From Tridacna crocea (lineage: Eukaryota > Mollusca > Bivalvia > Cardiida > Cardiidae): a stretch of DNA of 64,000 nucleotides. The stretch lies in assembly GCA_943736015.1 (NCBI GenBank), contig OX031072.1, positions 10,001 through 74,000 of the forward strand, given 5' to 3'. The notes beneath the pieces are model-generated. The model saw nothing but the letters and a program-made list of their open reading frames with translations. It made no database searches and was not told the origin of the DNA. Both the position numbers and the translations under genes were made by a program. How positions within the stretch are numbered: position 1 is the first letter of the stretch; the number at the start of each line of letters is the position of its first letter. Of the stretch, positions 1-10,884 are shown piece by piece.

Positions 1-1230
1 ACCCCTTAGATTCGCATCTATTTTTAAACCTACATGGTGTAAAGAAAGAAAGTTTTGACCTTCTTTTTCATAGATAAACTAAATCTATCGTTTCCTATAT
101 CTAACACAATTCATGGATGTAATAACTCCTCTCATTATCAACATTGCATTGAAAACCTGCCTTTCTTATTTATTTCTAATTTTGACCTGGCCAATTCGAA
201 AAAAACTGTTTACAGGTTCCTGACTTGATCCATCGAGTAGACTGGTTACCGCCCCTGATAATACTATGTGTATAGGGACCGGTACAGGCTAATCGATACG
301 GTTCAAATTCTGCCCATATAAGCCGAGGTAACTGTGCAAGAAGTAACTTAGAGTAGCGTCTCTTGATTAGACTTTTTTGTGTATGTATGCTTTTGGTGGG
401 TGTAAAGAGCACGAAAATAATTTTCAATATTACTGTCTTTTAACTGATTGTTTTGTGATAATAATTACTTATGCATGGAATCATTTCAACAAACAATAGC
501 TGAATGTCTAAAATTGCGGACGACATTTCAAACAGCATTTAAATTGAAAATAAGTAACATAAAGGCTAGAAAATAGCAATTTCTCCTTTTCTCACACTTT
601 TTTCCACAGTTATATATTTTCAGTGCGTCAAAATGCGGAATTGTGTGGTAATGGGTTAATAATGGAGAATATGACTGTTATTTTCATTTATCAACAGGAA
701 TGTTCAGATTTCCCTCTCCTTTTTATTTAAAAAAAGAAAGATCATTCTAGATGAAAAAGGTCCTTTTGTCTGAAAGTTATAACTTATGCTCTATGAATAC
801 CTCTATTCTATTATTTATTAATTAACATAATTATCAAAATAAGAATGAAATAAAATCAATTTAGCAGGTACATTATCAGGTTATTCGATATATGTATCCA
901 GCTGTTTCATTGGCCGTATCAATAATCCAATCACAGGGCACGGTACGTTTAGCTTGTGCCTGTTGTAAAACACGGTATACAACGGTGGCCAGTTCATCCA
1001 CCGAGTTGTTACGCACAAGTAAACAGTTTGCTTCGAATTGGCCAGGGTCAAAATTAGACGTAAGTTAGTAAGGTAGGATTTTAATGCAATTTCGATAAGA
1101 AGAGTAGTTATTCCATCCATAAAGTATGTTAGATTAAGGAATAAAGCATTTGGTTTGTATGTGAAACAGGGGGTAAGGACCTTTCTTTCTTTATCCTGTA
1201 GTTTTGTATCAAAAGGCTACCTTAATGTGA
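1..1230. repeat. Inverted repeat, arms ~200-280 bp, left edge outside window
   Basis: The reverse complement of about 905-1200 aligns with about 30-310. Both carry TAAAGAAAGAAAG, then a stretch reading GGATGNAATAACT, a TTGCATTNAAA block and TTTTGACC-TGGCCAATTCGAA followed by ACTGTTTAC. Identity is roughly 75-80% by eye. The centre (310-905) holds a family A remnant. It may be a DNA element with long terminal inverted repeats, or two opposed insertions. The left boundary cannot be placed and no target duplication is visible. The open frames on the minus strand in both arms show no known domain. Confidence 0.6.
575..659 (-). mobile_element. Family A MITE, truncated remnant
   Basis: The half-hairpin (CAATTTCTCCTTTTC), a GTGCGTCAAAA block and the terminus GTGTGGTAATGGGTTAA are present. 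The opposite arm is unrecognisable. Confidence 0.6.
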
Positions 1231-1270
1231 TTTTTACGGGTACACACTTTTTACGCCTGCACCGTTCAAT

Positions 1271-1306
1271 ATGGCGGAAGTCGAACACTGGAAAATTTCG
1301 AGAAAG
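1271..1306 (+). other. Candidate 5' exon or promoter motif, MAEVEHWKISRK
   Basis: The string CAATATGGCGGAAG gives a plausible start codon, with 12 codons ending exactly at AAG|GTAAAT, a good splice donor. The same string also fits the YY1-type motif AANATGGCGG often found at transcription starts, so it could be regulatory. Joining it in frame to the next good acceptor (7299) gives an early stop, so no coding link is supported. Unrecognised. Confidence 0.25.
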
Positions 1307-1640
1307 GTAAATATTTAATTACTGTGCTTGTAGCGTAGCTTTTAATGTTTCGTTTATTCTAGTTAATATGAATATAGGCAAAGCCTATAGGCGAGCAGCG
1401 CTGCAAGTTAATGTGGTACTTTGATAAAGTATACATAAATTTTCCTATCAAGTAGATCTACCTAAAAAAAAGCAAAGCAACTGCCGGTGAACCAACAGAA
1501 AAAAGAAAGACAAACGAAGAGAATATTAATAATCTCCTCTACTTTACACCCTCCCTTGCTAACTTTCTTTCAAGCTATTGATTACTTTTCTAAAATGCAT
1601 CAGAAGTGAGAGGCTAAACGATTAAGTGCTGGAATTATAG

Positions 1641-1722
1641 TATGCCTGAACTGGGTATTGAACCCACAACCACCAGGTCATGAGTTAGGTACATTACAAA
1701 CCACTGAGCTACCTGGCCAAGA
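1641..1722 (-). repeat. tRNA-derived SINE head
   Basis: Read on the minus strand there is a tRNA-like A box (GGTAGCTCAGTGG) and B box (GGTTCAATACC) about 40 bases apart. No acceptor stem closes, so this is a SINE promoter region rather than a working tRNA. No Nin-DC-like body follows. Confidence 0.6.
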
Positions 1723-1979
1723 TGGTTTCATTTCTGAATTAGGTAATTTTAGTGATGAAAACTTTAAATTGATCAGTAATGTGCATTGTGATTGTATTCA
1801 AACTATAGTATGATGATGTCGTATTTGCTGGCAAAGCAGTAAGCAGAGTAACATAATGGAAAATCACATCTATTATTTGAACACAGAATTTGCACCTTTC
1901 CTTGATGTGATTTGATAAGTCTTCTGCAGGCTTGTTCATCTCAATGTAAAAATAGCTGTTAATTCTCATTGTAAACTTA

Positions 1980-3880
1980 AGTCTTAATATGATTTTTTAT
2001 GTTCATCAGGAACAACTGCCATTCACAGTATTTCATTTACCTGTGCGTCCCGCATCAGGGACGCAAAGAAATTACCGAGGACGCGAAACTTTTAGATATG
2101 TGCATTTTCGAGACGCACTGATTTTGATATCAATGCCTTTTGCAAAATTTTGTTTGATCCCAATCAATTAAAGTGTTTAAATTTTCTATCGAAACACCGG
2201 TAGGCCCAACTTTTTTACTCTAGACTGGTATCTTCATTTTCCGGTCTATTTTTAGCGTAAGTAATGTTAGTCTATAAATGGTTTCCGGTTTTCTTTCTAT
2301 TCGGGTGCACAGAAGATCGACATCCAGCATGGACGTTATAGATCCTGTCCGAGGCATAGCCTACTCTTTCTTTCTTAATTGCAGAAAATTGTAGTCAATA
2401 TATCACTGCATTCACGGTATTTATGATTAGATACAGTTTTAGAAATCTTGGTTTCCAGTATTATGAATTGTCCTTTTCCCTGAATAGTTTTAAAGTTGAT
2501 CTTAATTGGCATTTCAAGTCGTCTTTGTACTTAACAGGCCAGTTCATTTCATGACTTGTGTAGTCAAATTTTAACAATTAAGCTACAGCTGTAAATTATT
2601 CAAATTATAACTGCCATTATACTGCCACCTTGTGAAGTCAAAAACTACCAAGTTCATTCAGATGGTGACTTAAGTTTTTATAGATGTCGATAAATAGGTA
2701 GAACTATCACAGTAATTTCATTTTAAATATCACAAATGATTAGCACAAATTAGAAATTTTGTGTATAAATATGATCTGATCAGTGTGAAATTTTCTTGAT
2801 ACCAAAGTTTGTCATAATTTGTTTTTTCAGAAAACTTTTCACCATCCAAATAAATATTCTAGGAAATGTAGGATCAGCCTCCAAAGAGTTTTGAGTTGTC
2901 TTGGATAGCTTAGTGCTGAAAGTGTTGAGTCAATAATCTTAAGTTCCTGTGTTAGATCCTTAGCCAAGATACATGTAATGTTTTACTTGTATGGCAGTTT
3001 CTATGGGTAAGGAAAGCAACATCCCAATCATGGACTGCTTTTAATACAAAGGAAAATAATTTATGAAAAGAGCTGTCGGCTTGATACAACTGAAATGATT
3101 TCGAAATAGGAGCACAACAGCAACTGATCAGTCCAAAAAAGTCCCAGTTTCAAAAAGGATTAGGCCAAAAGAGGCTGGTTGAATATAATGGACCTGATCA
3201 TTATCTGACATTGAATTCATATCCATGTAGTTATTTTTATTTCTCAATTAAAGTTATGAACAACAATGGTACATTCATGGATAAAGGGACAGAGTTCTAA
3301 GAAAGATTAAGAATTTTCAGAGATTTAGATTTGTAGATCTGAAACTTTGTAATTACTTGTTTAAATGGACTTTTATGTTACTTTCCATTGCAATTCAGCA
3401 TAATGTAATGTCATTAACATCTTTACTTGGTAATATTTCAACAAGTGCTGGCCTATGGCTGAGGCATGCCTTGCTCAAGGATACTCCTACATATTAACTG
3501 GCAGGGCAATCAGGGTTTTAAACAGGATTTCAAGAGAACAAACCCTTTGCCTTGACCTAGAAATAAATTTCATTTACCTAGAAAAAACAACCCTGTATAT
3601 ATTTTAGTGCCTTCCAAGTCTTTGCCGTTACCTTGCCATAAAATTACTCATAAGTCTTAACATCAGACAGCTGACGGTTTTGCCTTAATGAAATGAACTG
3701 AAATTTGTTAGAAGCAGATGAATACAGGGCTGAGAAAAGAAAACATCATATCAGATTTTGTTTTGGAAAGTCAAAAATAAGAAAATTGATTTTCTAAATA
3801 CTTGTACATTTCAACATGCCCGATATATAGTCCACCATATTATCATTTTTTTATGAATTGGATGATTAGGAATGGTTCAG
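1980..3880. other. No supported gene
   Basis: This is AT-rich sequence without a convincing exon, RNA or repeat boundary. Short GACGC-containing strings recur at 2046-2120. They resemble strings at 6400-6475, but no unit can be defined. Confidence 0.5.
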
Positions 3881-3884
3881 TCAA

Positions 3885-4113
3885 TTAACCCTTTCCCAAA
3901 CAACAAAATTTTAGACTGGTCCAAAGTAAAAGCACTTACAGACGACAATATTAATGTTATTCAAAAAGCAAAATTTGTTTCCAGCAGAAAAGAAAACATT
4001 GTGGGAAAAGGAGAAAATGGTGGTTACCAGCATTTTCTCCTTTTCCCACAATGTTTTCTAAAGGCTTCTTTCTCAGGGGCGTCAAAAGTAGGGATTGTGT
4101 GTTAATGGGTTAA
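3885..4113 (-). mobile_element. Family A MITE, complete
   Basis: TTAA at both ends. The left terminus CCCTTTCCCAAACAACAAAA is followed by the GACTGGTCC and CAGACGACAA arm, a palindrome at 3992-4059 with one central mismatch, then GGGGCGTCAAAAGTAGGGATTG and GTTAATGGG. The two termini do not match each other as well as in most copies. Confidence 0.9.
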
Positions 4114-4226
4114 GGCAAACTGTAGAAGCAATCATTTGATTGGTAATTAGTTTAAGCCCAGCCCTAGTGCAGACAATGTTAGTGGTGTCTTTTTTCTTAC
4201 CACTTTCCTTTTGTTAAAAGAAAATG

Positions 4227-4740
4227 AAGAAATATTAGATCTACTGCTGCGAGTAGATCTAGACCATTTTTTTTTAAACTGAAAAAGATAACCTTTATAA
4301 GCAGTTGTAATCTAGATCCCGATGAGAAAAGTTCTTTTTTGTTACATTATGTTCAGAATGAAAGACACGCTCGTAAATCCGTCTATGTAACCTTCCTATA
4401 CATAGATTAACACACTTTGCTCGGGAAGTGTTGACTTGGGGACGAGTTAAGTACTAGCCGATTTGTTTCGCTCTCCTTATCGTAAAGGACTTTAAAAAGT
4501 GAGAGAGAATGTCCGAATAAAAGATGAACAAAGTTTTCAAAAGCAAGAGCGCGAAAAAACTTGAAAGCACAGATCTATTGACTCACCCGAAAAGGTTCAG
4601 CTGCTTTATTAATCCCCGTAATGTTTATTTCTGTATTAGGAAATTTCCGTAACTCAGACAGATAACGGAAAAGACCGAGTTCTATCGTATTTGACCAGAT
4701 CTCGCGGGGATCTCGTTTGTAGACTGGGACACTGTTTCAA
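4227..4740. other. CpG-richer upstream segment, no gene
   Basis: CpG is visibly commoner here than in flanking DNA. A small stem (AGATCTACT...AGTAGATCT) lies at 4238-4261. No coding frame is supported. It leads into the promoter-like segment that follows. Confidence 0.35.
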
Positions 4741-4871
4741 ATCACGTGACTGTTAAGGGTGTCAGGAAGTATGGGTTAGAAACGCGCTTAGTGACAGTCT
4801 TTTTACATCACTTCCGTCCGCCATATTTGAATTTGTTTACTTCCGGTCCACCACTCTGTCGAAGGCATAAG
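4740..4871 (+). promoter_or_regulatory. Promoter-like region with non-coding first exon candidate
   Basis: The segment holds TCACGTGAC (E-box, 4742-4750), CACTTCCGTCCGCCATATTTG (4809-4829, ETS-like and YY1-like) and ACTTCCGG (4841-4848). It ends in GGCATAAG|GTATGT, a strong donor at 4871/4872. Clustered ETS, YY1 and E-box sites are typical of broadly expressed TATA-less promoters. The first good acceptor downstream precedes the candidate coding exon at 7300, which suggests a split 5' leader. There is no transcript evidence. Confidence 0.4.
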
Positions 4872-4918
4872 GTATGTACAAATTTGACACCATTTGTACC
4901 AATGAGCTCTCGCTACGC

Positions 4919-4941
4919 GAGGCGTCGCTTCGCGACGCCTC
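4919..4941. repeat. GC-rich short hairpin
   Basis: GAGGCGTCGC, loop TTC, GCGACGCCTC: a perfect 10-bp stem in otherwise AT-rich DNA, within the putative first intron. Function unknown. Confidence 0.7.
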
Positions 4942-5097
4942 TTGTGCGCTGCTCGCTATTAAACATAAAGTGTTTGACCCGCGAATCATGTTTTCAAGAG
5001 TAGGTAAAGTCCACCATATTTATTCCAGAGTTAAATGTAACTCCTGGGACATAATACAGCGGGCTGAGATAAATCGCATTAATCGTTAGATAAATGA

Positions 5098-5305
5098 TTA
5101 ACTCTTTACCGCACGAGAAAATTTTACACTGGCCCAAATTGAAAGCATTTGCAGACGACAAAATACAGGTGACTAAAAAATTGAAATTTGTTCTGGGAAG
5201 GGTAGAAAACAGAGTGGGAAATGCTGCTTACCGGCATTTCTCCTTTTCCCACAGTGTTTTCAAAAAGCTTCTTTCTCAGGGACGTGAAAAGTAGGGATTG
5301 TGTTT
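5098..5305 (-). mobile_element. Family A MITE, right terminus lost
   Basis: TTAACTCTTTACCGCACGAG, the CAGACGACAAAATA arm, an asymmetric hairpin with a shortened left stem, then AAAAGTAGGGATTGTGTTT. The final GGTAANGGGTTAA is missing. Confidence 0.85.
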
Positions 5306-5309
5306 CAAA

Positions 5310-7080
5310 ATACCAATTAAATCAATGGAAATTCACCATTTTCCCCAACGTAAATAATAGTGGTGAAACGGTTTACCGATATACCGATTAACCGCGGTCT
5401 GTTCAAAGAAAAAACCGAAACCGGTACGAATTTTACCGTATCGGTATTTCTTCAATATGTCAATTTCTCGTATTTGCATTAGAAAGTCCGGTTTTCCCCA
5501 AAATTCGGTCAGAAATCGATCTTTTTTCAACAATCTGAAAGATTTACGAAAGCGAAAGTTGTTTATTTTTTCCACAGGCGGTGTCACCGGTGTTAAGGTA
5601 AAATTATGACCGCCTCAAATTCGCCGCGGATACGAACTCCAAATAACCGTCGATCGTATTACTGATTTTGGACCAACAGAGTTTGTTATTCATTTCCTAT
5701 AACTTTGCCCACACTTATTTCGCGTTTTTTCTCCAGGTAGATAAGCGGGAAAGTATTTGTGTTTAACAGAGTAAGTTAGTGCATTGCACGGTCTTCTCTG
5801 TTGAGCTCCCAAAGTTCGGTATAGTAGCCCTGACTGGTTTCTACATAAAGAAGTATGCCCTCTGAGCGAGGGTTCAGTACTGCTGGTGACTTTTTGTAGC
5901 ACCGAGGGCTTCTCTGGGTGCTGACAAGGTTGACATGCTAATATTTTTGAAAAAGAACATGACTGAAATGTCACCGAGTCATTTACTTGTTTCTATGGAT
6001 AATTCTTAATTTCTTTGTCATTTCATTCTAGTCTGTGTTAAAGACTAGTAAATTTTTTTAGCATATGCAACCCTAACAGTGACTACAAGTGGTCAGATAT
6101 GCTAAATGTCAGCATATAGAGCGTATTGCAATACGTATCGCAATACGGGTCAGCCGTATTGCGATATATTGCAATACGCTTTTTACCGTATTGTTTCACC
6201 CCTAGTAAATAAATCCAGTGTACTTTGTAAACAACTAGTACAGAGACTTCCGTTGAAAGGTCATGCGCAATCAGCAGAATTTGAATATTGTACAGTCTGG
6301 TTATCTAACCCTAATAATCATTTCCGCACAAGGTGCCTTTGTCAACAGCAAAATTCGCAACTAAACCGTCATAAAGCAGGGTTTTTCTTGATGCATGATT
6401 TTGTGCGCTTTGATGCACTTTTAAGGAAATTTACCTGCTTTTTTTCATTAATGCGTCATGGTGGACGCACAAATACAATAAGAGGTAATAATGATCGTAT
6501 ATACTTCTGACACTGTTATAGCGTGAGCAGATGAAAATTCAGGCGTACCAAGGGAAAATGGGACACAAAACACTGGACTGTGTATCGATTTTACTAAAAT
6601 ATCGTCTGTCTTTAAACAAGTTTAAACTAAGCCAGTCGACGTCAAATGAAAATAATATGGTTCTGACAAAATCGACGGCATTCTTGCTCTCTGCAAGGAA
6701 GAAGAGCCCTTAAAGATCAGACGATACTGCGGCTGGTAAGAGCACCCACAATAAAATTTCAAGGTCTTGAGGGTTTACTGTAAATTAGCTAGAGATACAC
6801 TTTTTTTTGTTGAAAACAGCGGCATGAACGCGACCCATGTGTCAAAAGACAATAATTGGTCATTTATCTAATTGCTATTTTCGGCTGAAATGGATAATCT
6901 TTATTAAATAGCAGAAATTTCCAGCTCTGGCCGACAAAAAGCTTTCTTCGCCAATGAAATAGGCCATTCCTGTGATAAAAACAAAATAACCCTTAACCAT
7001 AGCGAGAGGCTACACATAAAAAAACACATACTTTCCCAAATAGTAGCTTTTGTTTAAGGGATTTAGCGAATTACCTATTG
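5310..7080. other. No supported gene; one long hairpin inside
   Basis: Several open frames of 60-134 codons occur on both strands. They lack recognisable domains and splice context, and the longest runs through the hairpin at 6120-6180. I see no transposon ends here. Confidence 0.45.
6120..6180. repeat. 61-base hairpin
   Basis: AGCGTATTGCAATACG(TA)TCGCAATACGG pairs with CCGTATTGCGATATATTGCAATACGCT across the 5-base loop GTCAG, giving a ~27-bp stem with small mismatches. Each arm is itself built of TATTGCAATA-like sub-palindromes. The origin is unclear. Confidence 0.8.
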
Positions 7081-7165
7081 CTGTGACCCCCACAAATTCC
7101 AAAATGACCCCCATTATTTTTGACTAGGGGGTCACAATGACCCCCTATTTTTGTGACTAAGGGAA
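7080..7165. repeat. Short TGACCCCC repeats in both orientations
   Basis: TGACCCCC appears four times, with one GGGGGTCA, in under 80 bases, separated by ATTATTTTTG-like spacers. It looks like local slippage with a small inversion. Confidence 0.55.
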
Positions 7166-7299
7166 AACCCTAATGTAGTGGGTCAGAGATACTGAAGTTT
7201 CCTTTCTTGCAGTAAACTTCCGGCAAAATTAAGTACAGCGGTACTATCCAGGACCAACCTTTATCAAAACAACAGCTCACTTATTCTTGTCTTTTCTAG

Positions 7300-7441
7300 G
7301 TTTCTTCTATGCTTGGCTGGGCTCTGTAGTGCCTTGCTAAGGACATGTCAGTCTTACCAGCTGTGACACCAGGACGCAAACCAGGATTTATTTATATACC
7401 AAAAGCCTGGAACAAATATACCCAAGTTAACATAGAAGGAG
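7300..7441 (+). CDS. Candidate first coding exon of an unidentified host gene
   Basis: A polypyrimidine tract and CTTTTCTAG acceptor (AG at 7298-7299) open the exon and GGAG|GTAAGC closes it. An ATG at 7345 starts 32 codons plus one base (MSVLPAVTPGRKPG, then FIYIPKAWNKYTQVNIEG), with no stop in that frame. Proline, lysine and aromatic content look protein-like, but I do not recognise the family. The 45 bases before the ATG would be 5' UTR, possibly joined to the exon ending at 4871. A later candidate exon (9107-9142, acceptor TTTCTAG, donor GTAAGT) gives a stop after 11 codons if joined in phase, so the rest of the gene is unknown. A family A MITE begins about five bases after the donor. Confidence 0.4.
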
Positions 7442-7442
7442 G

Positions 7443-7671
7443 TAAGCCCTTTCCCAAACAATCCCTGGTTTTAACGGGTTAGGAATAGAAGCCATTTTAA
7501 AACATTGTGGGAAAAGGAGAAAATGCTGGTCACCAGCATTTTCTCCTTTTCCCACAATGTTTTCTACCCTATCATAAAAATGAATCATCTTTTTAGCAAC
7601 TGTTAATTTGTCACCTGCAAATTGCTTTCAATTTGGTCTGGTCCAATACTTGCCGTTTGGGAAAGGGTTAA
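7443..7671 (+). mobile_element. Family A MITE, CCCTTTCCC/GGGAAAGGG subfamily
   Basis: CCCTTTCCCAAACAATCCCTGG, a perfect palindrome centred on GGTCACC (7506-7564), TACCCTATCAT, TCACCTGCAAATT, then TTTGGGAAAGGGTTAA. The left target base pairs read TAAG rather than TTAA and overlap the putative splice donor at 7442. Confidence 0.9.
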
Positions 7672-8024
7672 ACATTTGTTCTGACGAAGGTAAAAAATTT
7701 CACGATTCAGGGGAAGGGGCTTGCACCACGACCACAACCACTTGTATCTTTGATCCTCATCAAAGTTGCTGCACAAAAATAAAAAAACGTTCTGACATCT
7801 CTGTTGATTAAATTGTTAAAAGCCAAATATTTTTCTGCAGAGATTAGGAAGAATTTTCTTTTCAGGTATTTGATACTTAAAGGTAGCATTCTCTGCTTAT
7901 TTATGCTTGGCCTTCGATTTAAGTGCTTTTCAGGATGTAACCTACTTACTTGTCTGACAGCTAGAAAATGTAATGGCTCAGACTGTGAGTTTGATATTCA
8001 TGGTTGACAAACTCTAGGGATATG

Positions 8025-8269
8025 CCCACACCAAATCATTCCGTGATTTAATGACAATGATCTGAAGAGTTTTTGGTAACATTACAGAAAAGAAAGAAGA
8101 AAATGCTGGTCTCCAACAAATGCTGGTCATTAGCATTTTCTCCTTGTCAAACAATGTTTCCTATCCTTTTCAGAGAGAAGTCCATCTGTTGAGACTTATG
8201 GAAATTTGTTGTCTGCAGAAACTTCTAATTCAGACAAGTCTTATAATTTGTTGATTAGTAAAAAGTTAA
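8025..8269 (+). mobile_element. Family A MITE, degraded
   Basis: A partly duplicated hairpin centre (AATGCTGGTCTCCAACAAATGCTGGTCATTAGCATT), then TTGTCTGCAGAAAC, a CAGACAAGTC block and AAAAAGTTAA. The left terminus is barely recognisable. Confidence 0.6.
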
Positions 8270-8332
8270 GAATAGAGAAGATGCATTGAGTACAATTAAT
8301 GCAATCAACCTTACACTTCACACACACATTAT

Positions 8333-8400
8333 TTTTACTCTGTACCAAACAATAAAATATTAGACTGGTCCAAATTGAAAGGATTTGTGGACAACAAATT
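8333..8400 (-). mobile_element. Family A MITE, left half cut by SINE
   Basis: CTGTACCAAACAATAAAAT, TTAGACTGGTCCAAATTGAA and TGTGGACAACAAA are recognisable. The element stops where the SINE fragment begins. Confidence 0.6.
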
Positions 8401-8555
8401 GAATAAAGAGGGTTATGTCAGAAAGCAGCTGGTGGCTTGGAAAGAAAACTGCAAAGTATTGGTAAAAGCTACTCCATGAAAGCAAGGATAGGTGCACTGG
8501 CCACAGTGATATAAATGAAATAATGTTGCTAATTAAATTAAACACCATAGGGTAA
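8401..8555 (+). repeat. SINE fragment, Nin-DC-like 3' half
   Basis: GAAAGCAGCTGGTGGCTTGG, GCAAGGATAGGTGCACTGG and a tail near ATAAATGAAATAATGTTG and TTAAACACCA match the 3' half of the fuller SINE at 25535. The tRNA-like head is absent. Confidence 0.7.
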
Positions 8556-8679
8556 TTCAGCATTCAGTTTTTATTTTTTTCCAACCATGTGTTGATTAAA
8601 GAAATTTATTTCCAGATTACTTTTGATTTATCATTGGTTACTAGATTGACAGATTTTCAACACCATTTATAATTTAAAT

Positions 8680-8800
8680 CTTTCCCACAAAATCTCTCCT
8701 TTTCCAAGGAAAAGGAGAAAATGTTGGTAATCAGCATTTCTCCTTTTCACACAATGTTTTCCACCCAGGCAAATCATCTATTTCCCCTGTTTGCCAAATT
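8680..8800 (+). mobile_element. Family A MITE, hairpin remnant
   Basis: AAAAGGAGAAAATGTTGGTA with its complementary arm and CACAATGTTTTCCACCCAGG. Both termini are eroded. Confidence 0.6.
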
Positions 8801-9281
8801 TTACAAGAGCAGAGAAGGGCAATTCTGGCAGTCAGTTGTCCCAAGTACATAGAATAAGCTATATCAGAGTAAACTAAGAATTAGATTCACACAAACATTT
8901 ATTTCACATATAGAGCTGTCATGAGCAGACCTTTCTGTAGAAGGGTCACTTTTTATGTGACATGTCTACTTGATCACTTGGTATTTACCTGTGTTCTGCT
9001 TGATTGACCATTTCCCTCCAATCAGTCACATGACTTTTAAAATTTTCACATTCACACTTCAGTTTCTCAGTTGTACACATGAAAAACCATTGTTGTGTTT
9101 CTAGATTTCAAATTAATGTGGAAAAAGGAAGGAAATTGATGTAAGTTGTACTTATGGATGATTTTCATGTGATTCTCAAGTCCTATGTTTTTCATGAGGA
9201 GTTTGGAAGCCTTTTAATTTTTTTAACAGCTTTCCCTTATCAATTGTTTTCATCCTTCTTTGACCCTGAGTATTTCTTTTA

Positions 9282-10076
9282 CACCCCGGTTACACAGAGC
9301 TATCGCTGATAAATCGGTGGTCTTTTTAACCGAAGTAGGGTGGGAACCGACGAAAACCTACTTGCCTCCGATGTCACATATTGGTCACCTATTCCCAACC
9401 TATCAAAAGCTACCGGGAAAAGATGAATTTCGTCGATGAAAAGTTACCGATTTAGATTTTTAAACATGCTTAAAATTCTCGATCGGTGAAAATATTACAA
9501 AATAACCGATTGACAACTTATCTACCACCGATATCACCTATAGGCCATCGACAAGCCACCGAAGAGCCACCGATGAACTGATACTAATCACCGGTGAAAA
9601 AAGCTAAGATTCAAAATATGGAATCCATGAGACACATTGTTACATGCGCGACAGGCATTTTAATTCAGTTTCCACAAAAATTCACAAGCGCCATATCTGA
9701 TTGATTCTGTAACAATTCTGTGACAAGTTTTGATTTGTCTTAGTATGTCGGTCAAATCGAACTCTCAGAAATCCGTCGACCAAGGCAAAACTGTTATGTT
9801 TGTCTCTAACGAAGTCTTGAAAGTCCAAGAAGACTCCACTGTGAAGGAAAGATGTTGTGGACGTATATATCGTTAATAACCGGTCAGATCCCGATTGGGC
9901 CTCTACCAGCGCAAGACGGAATATTTTTAAGACCGATTGAACCCCAGTTTATCGCCGTTTACACAAACAGCTTGAAATAAGGTCAACTATGACAACAGAT
10001 AAAAAAGCGAAAAAAATTGAAATAATGACACCGATTTGAAATGGATGTAAGCCCGACAGTCTGTGTAACCGGGGTG
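9282..10076. mobile_element. PIF/Harbinger-like non-autonomous element
   Basis: Perfect terminal inverted repeats CACCCCGGTTACACAGA / TCTGTGTAACCGGGGTG are flanked by TTA at 9279-9281 and 10077-10079. A 3-bp TTA/TAA duplication is typical of PIF/Harbinger. The 795-bp interior has no transposase frame. It is rich in ACCGAT and CACCG strings near the left end (roughly 9320-9600), which may be subterminal binding repeats. CpG is higher than around it. It looks fairly intact for a non-autonomous copy. Confidence 0.8.
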
Positions 10077-10107
10077 TTATATAAGGTAATTCTTTTTTTT
10101 TTATTCC

Positions 10108-10323
10108 TTTAACACACAATGCTGCATTTTATTGACCTAAATGAAGAAGCCTTTTGAAAACATTCTGGCAAAAGAAAAAAATGCGAATAACCAGCATTTT
10201 CTCCTTTTCCAAGAATGTTTTATACCTTGTCAAAGATATAATGCATCAATAGAGCTACAATGAAATTGTCCTCTGCAAATACTTTAAATTTTGACCTGTC
10301 TCCAATGTAACATGGTAAAGAGT
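10108..10323 (+). mobile_element. Family A MITE, diverged
   Basis: TTTAACACACAATGCTG, GAAGAAGCCTTTTGAAAACATT, AACCAGCATTTTCTCCTTTTCC, TCCTCTGCAAATACTTT, and GGTAAAGAGT at the right end. Confidence 0.75.
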
Positions 10324-10494
10324 CAGTCAGCTTCTTACCTTTCTCTAGCCTCCACATCCTTTATTGATATTTTCAGATCTAAATAGCAGTCACAGAGGAA
10401 GGGATAGAGAACTTTTTTAAAGCATCATGGAGTGTGAACTAACCTAAATTGGTAAGAACATATTTCTTTTTGTAAAACAGAAATTTGAAGATTT

Positions 10495-10700
10495 AAGTCA
10501 TTACCAAATAACAAAATTTTCGGTTTGTCAAAATCAAAAGCATTTGCAGACGACAAAATAAAAGTGAGTCAAACTTTAAAATTTGTTTTTGTAAAGAGTA
10601 GAAAATGTGGGGGGAAAAGGAGAAAGAGAAAATGCTTCCCACAATGTTTTACAAAAGCTTCTTTCTCAGGGTTGTCAAAAGGATGGATTTTGTGGTAATA
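10495..10700 (-). mobile_element. Family A MITE, hairpin partly deleted
   Basis: CATTACCAAATAACAAAATT, the GCAGACGACAAAATAAAAGT arm, a hairpin lacking most of its centre, CTTCTTTCTCAGGG and TTTGTGGTAAT. Confidence 0.8.
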
Positions 10701-10884
10701 GTTGCCATTTTGGTTAGATTAAGTCTGGCTTTAGATAAGAGGACTTATTTTTTTTACAATTTGCACAATTAAATTCAGTGGCATGTTTTGAGTTGTATTG
10801 CATTGTATTGCTTCATCTATGCACAAAGGATTTATATAAAAAAATTCCATTATAGTATTTTTCAGCGTTTGGAACTTTTTAATG

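Noticed and set aside
6106-6510. 134-codon plus frame
   Set aside because: It reads straight through the 61-base hairpin and shows no domain; a chance frame.
7080-7165. Regulatory array of TGACCCCC
   Set aside because: Spacing is irregular and composition suggests simple slippage; kept only as a repeat.
9107-9142. Next coding exon after 7300-7441
   Set aside because: Acceptor and donor look good, but joining in phase gives a stop after 11 codons.
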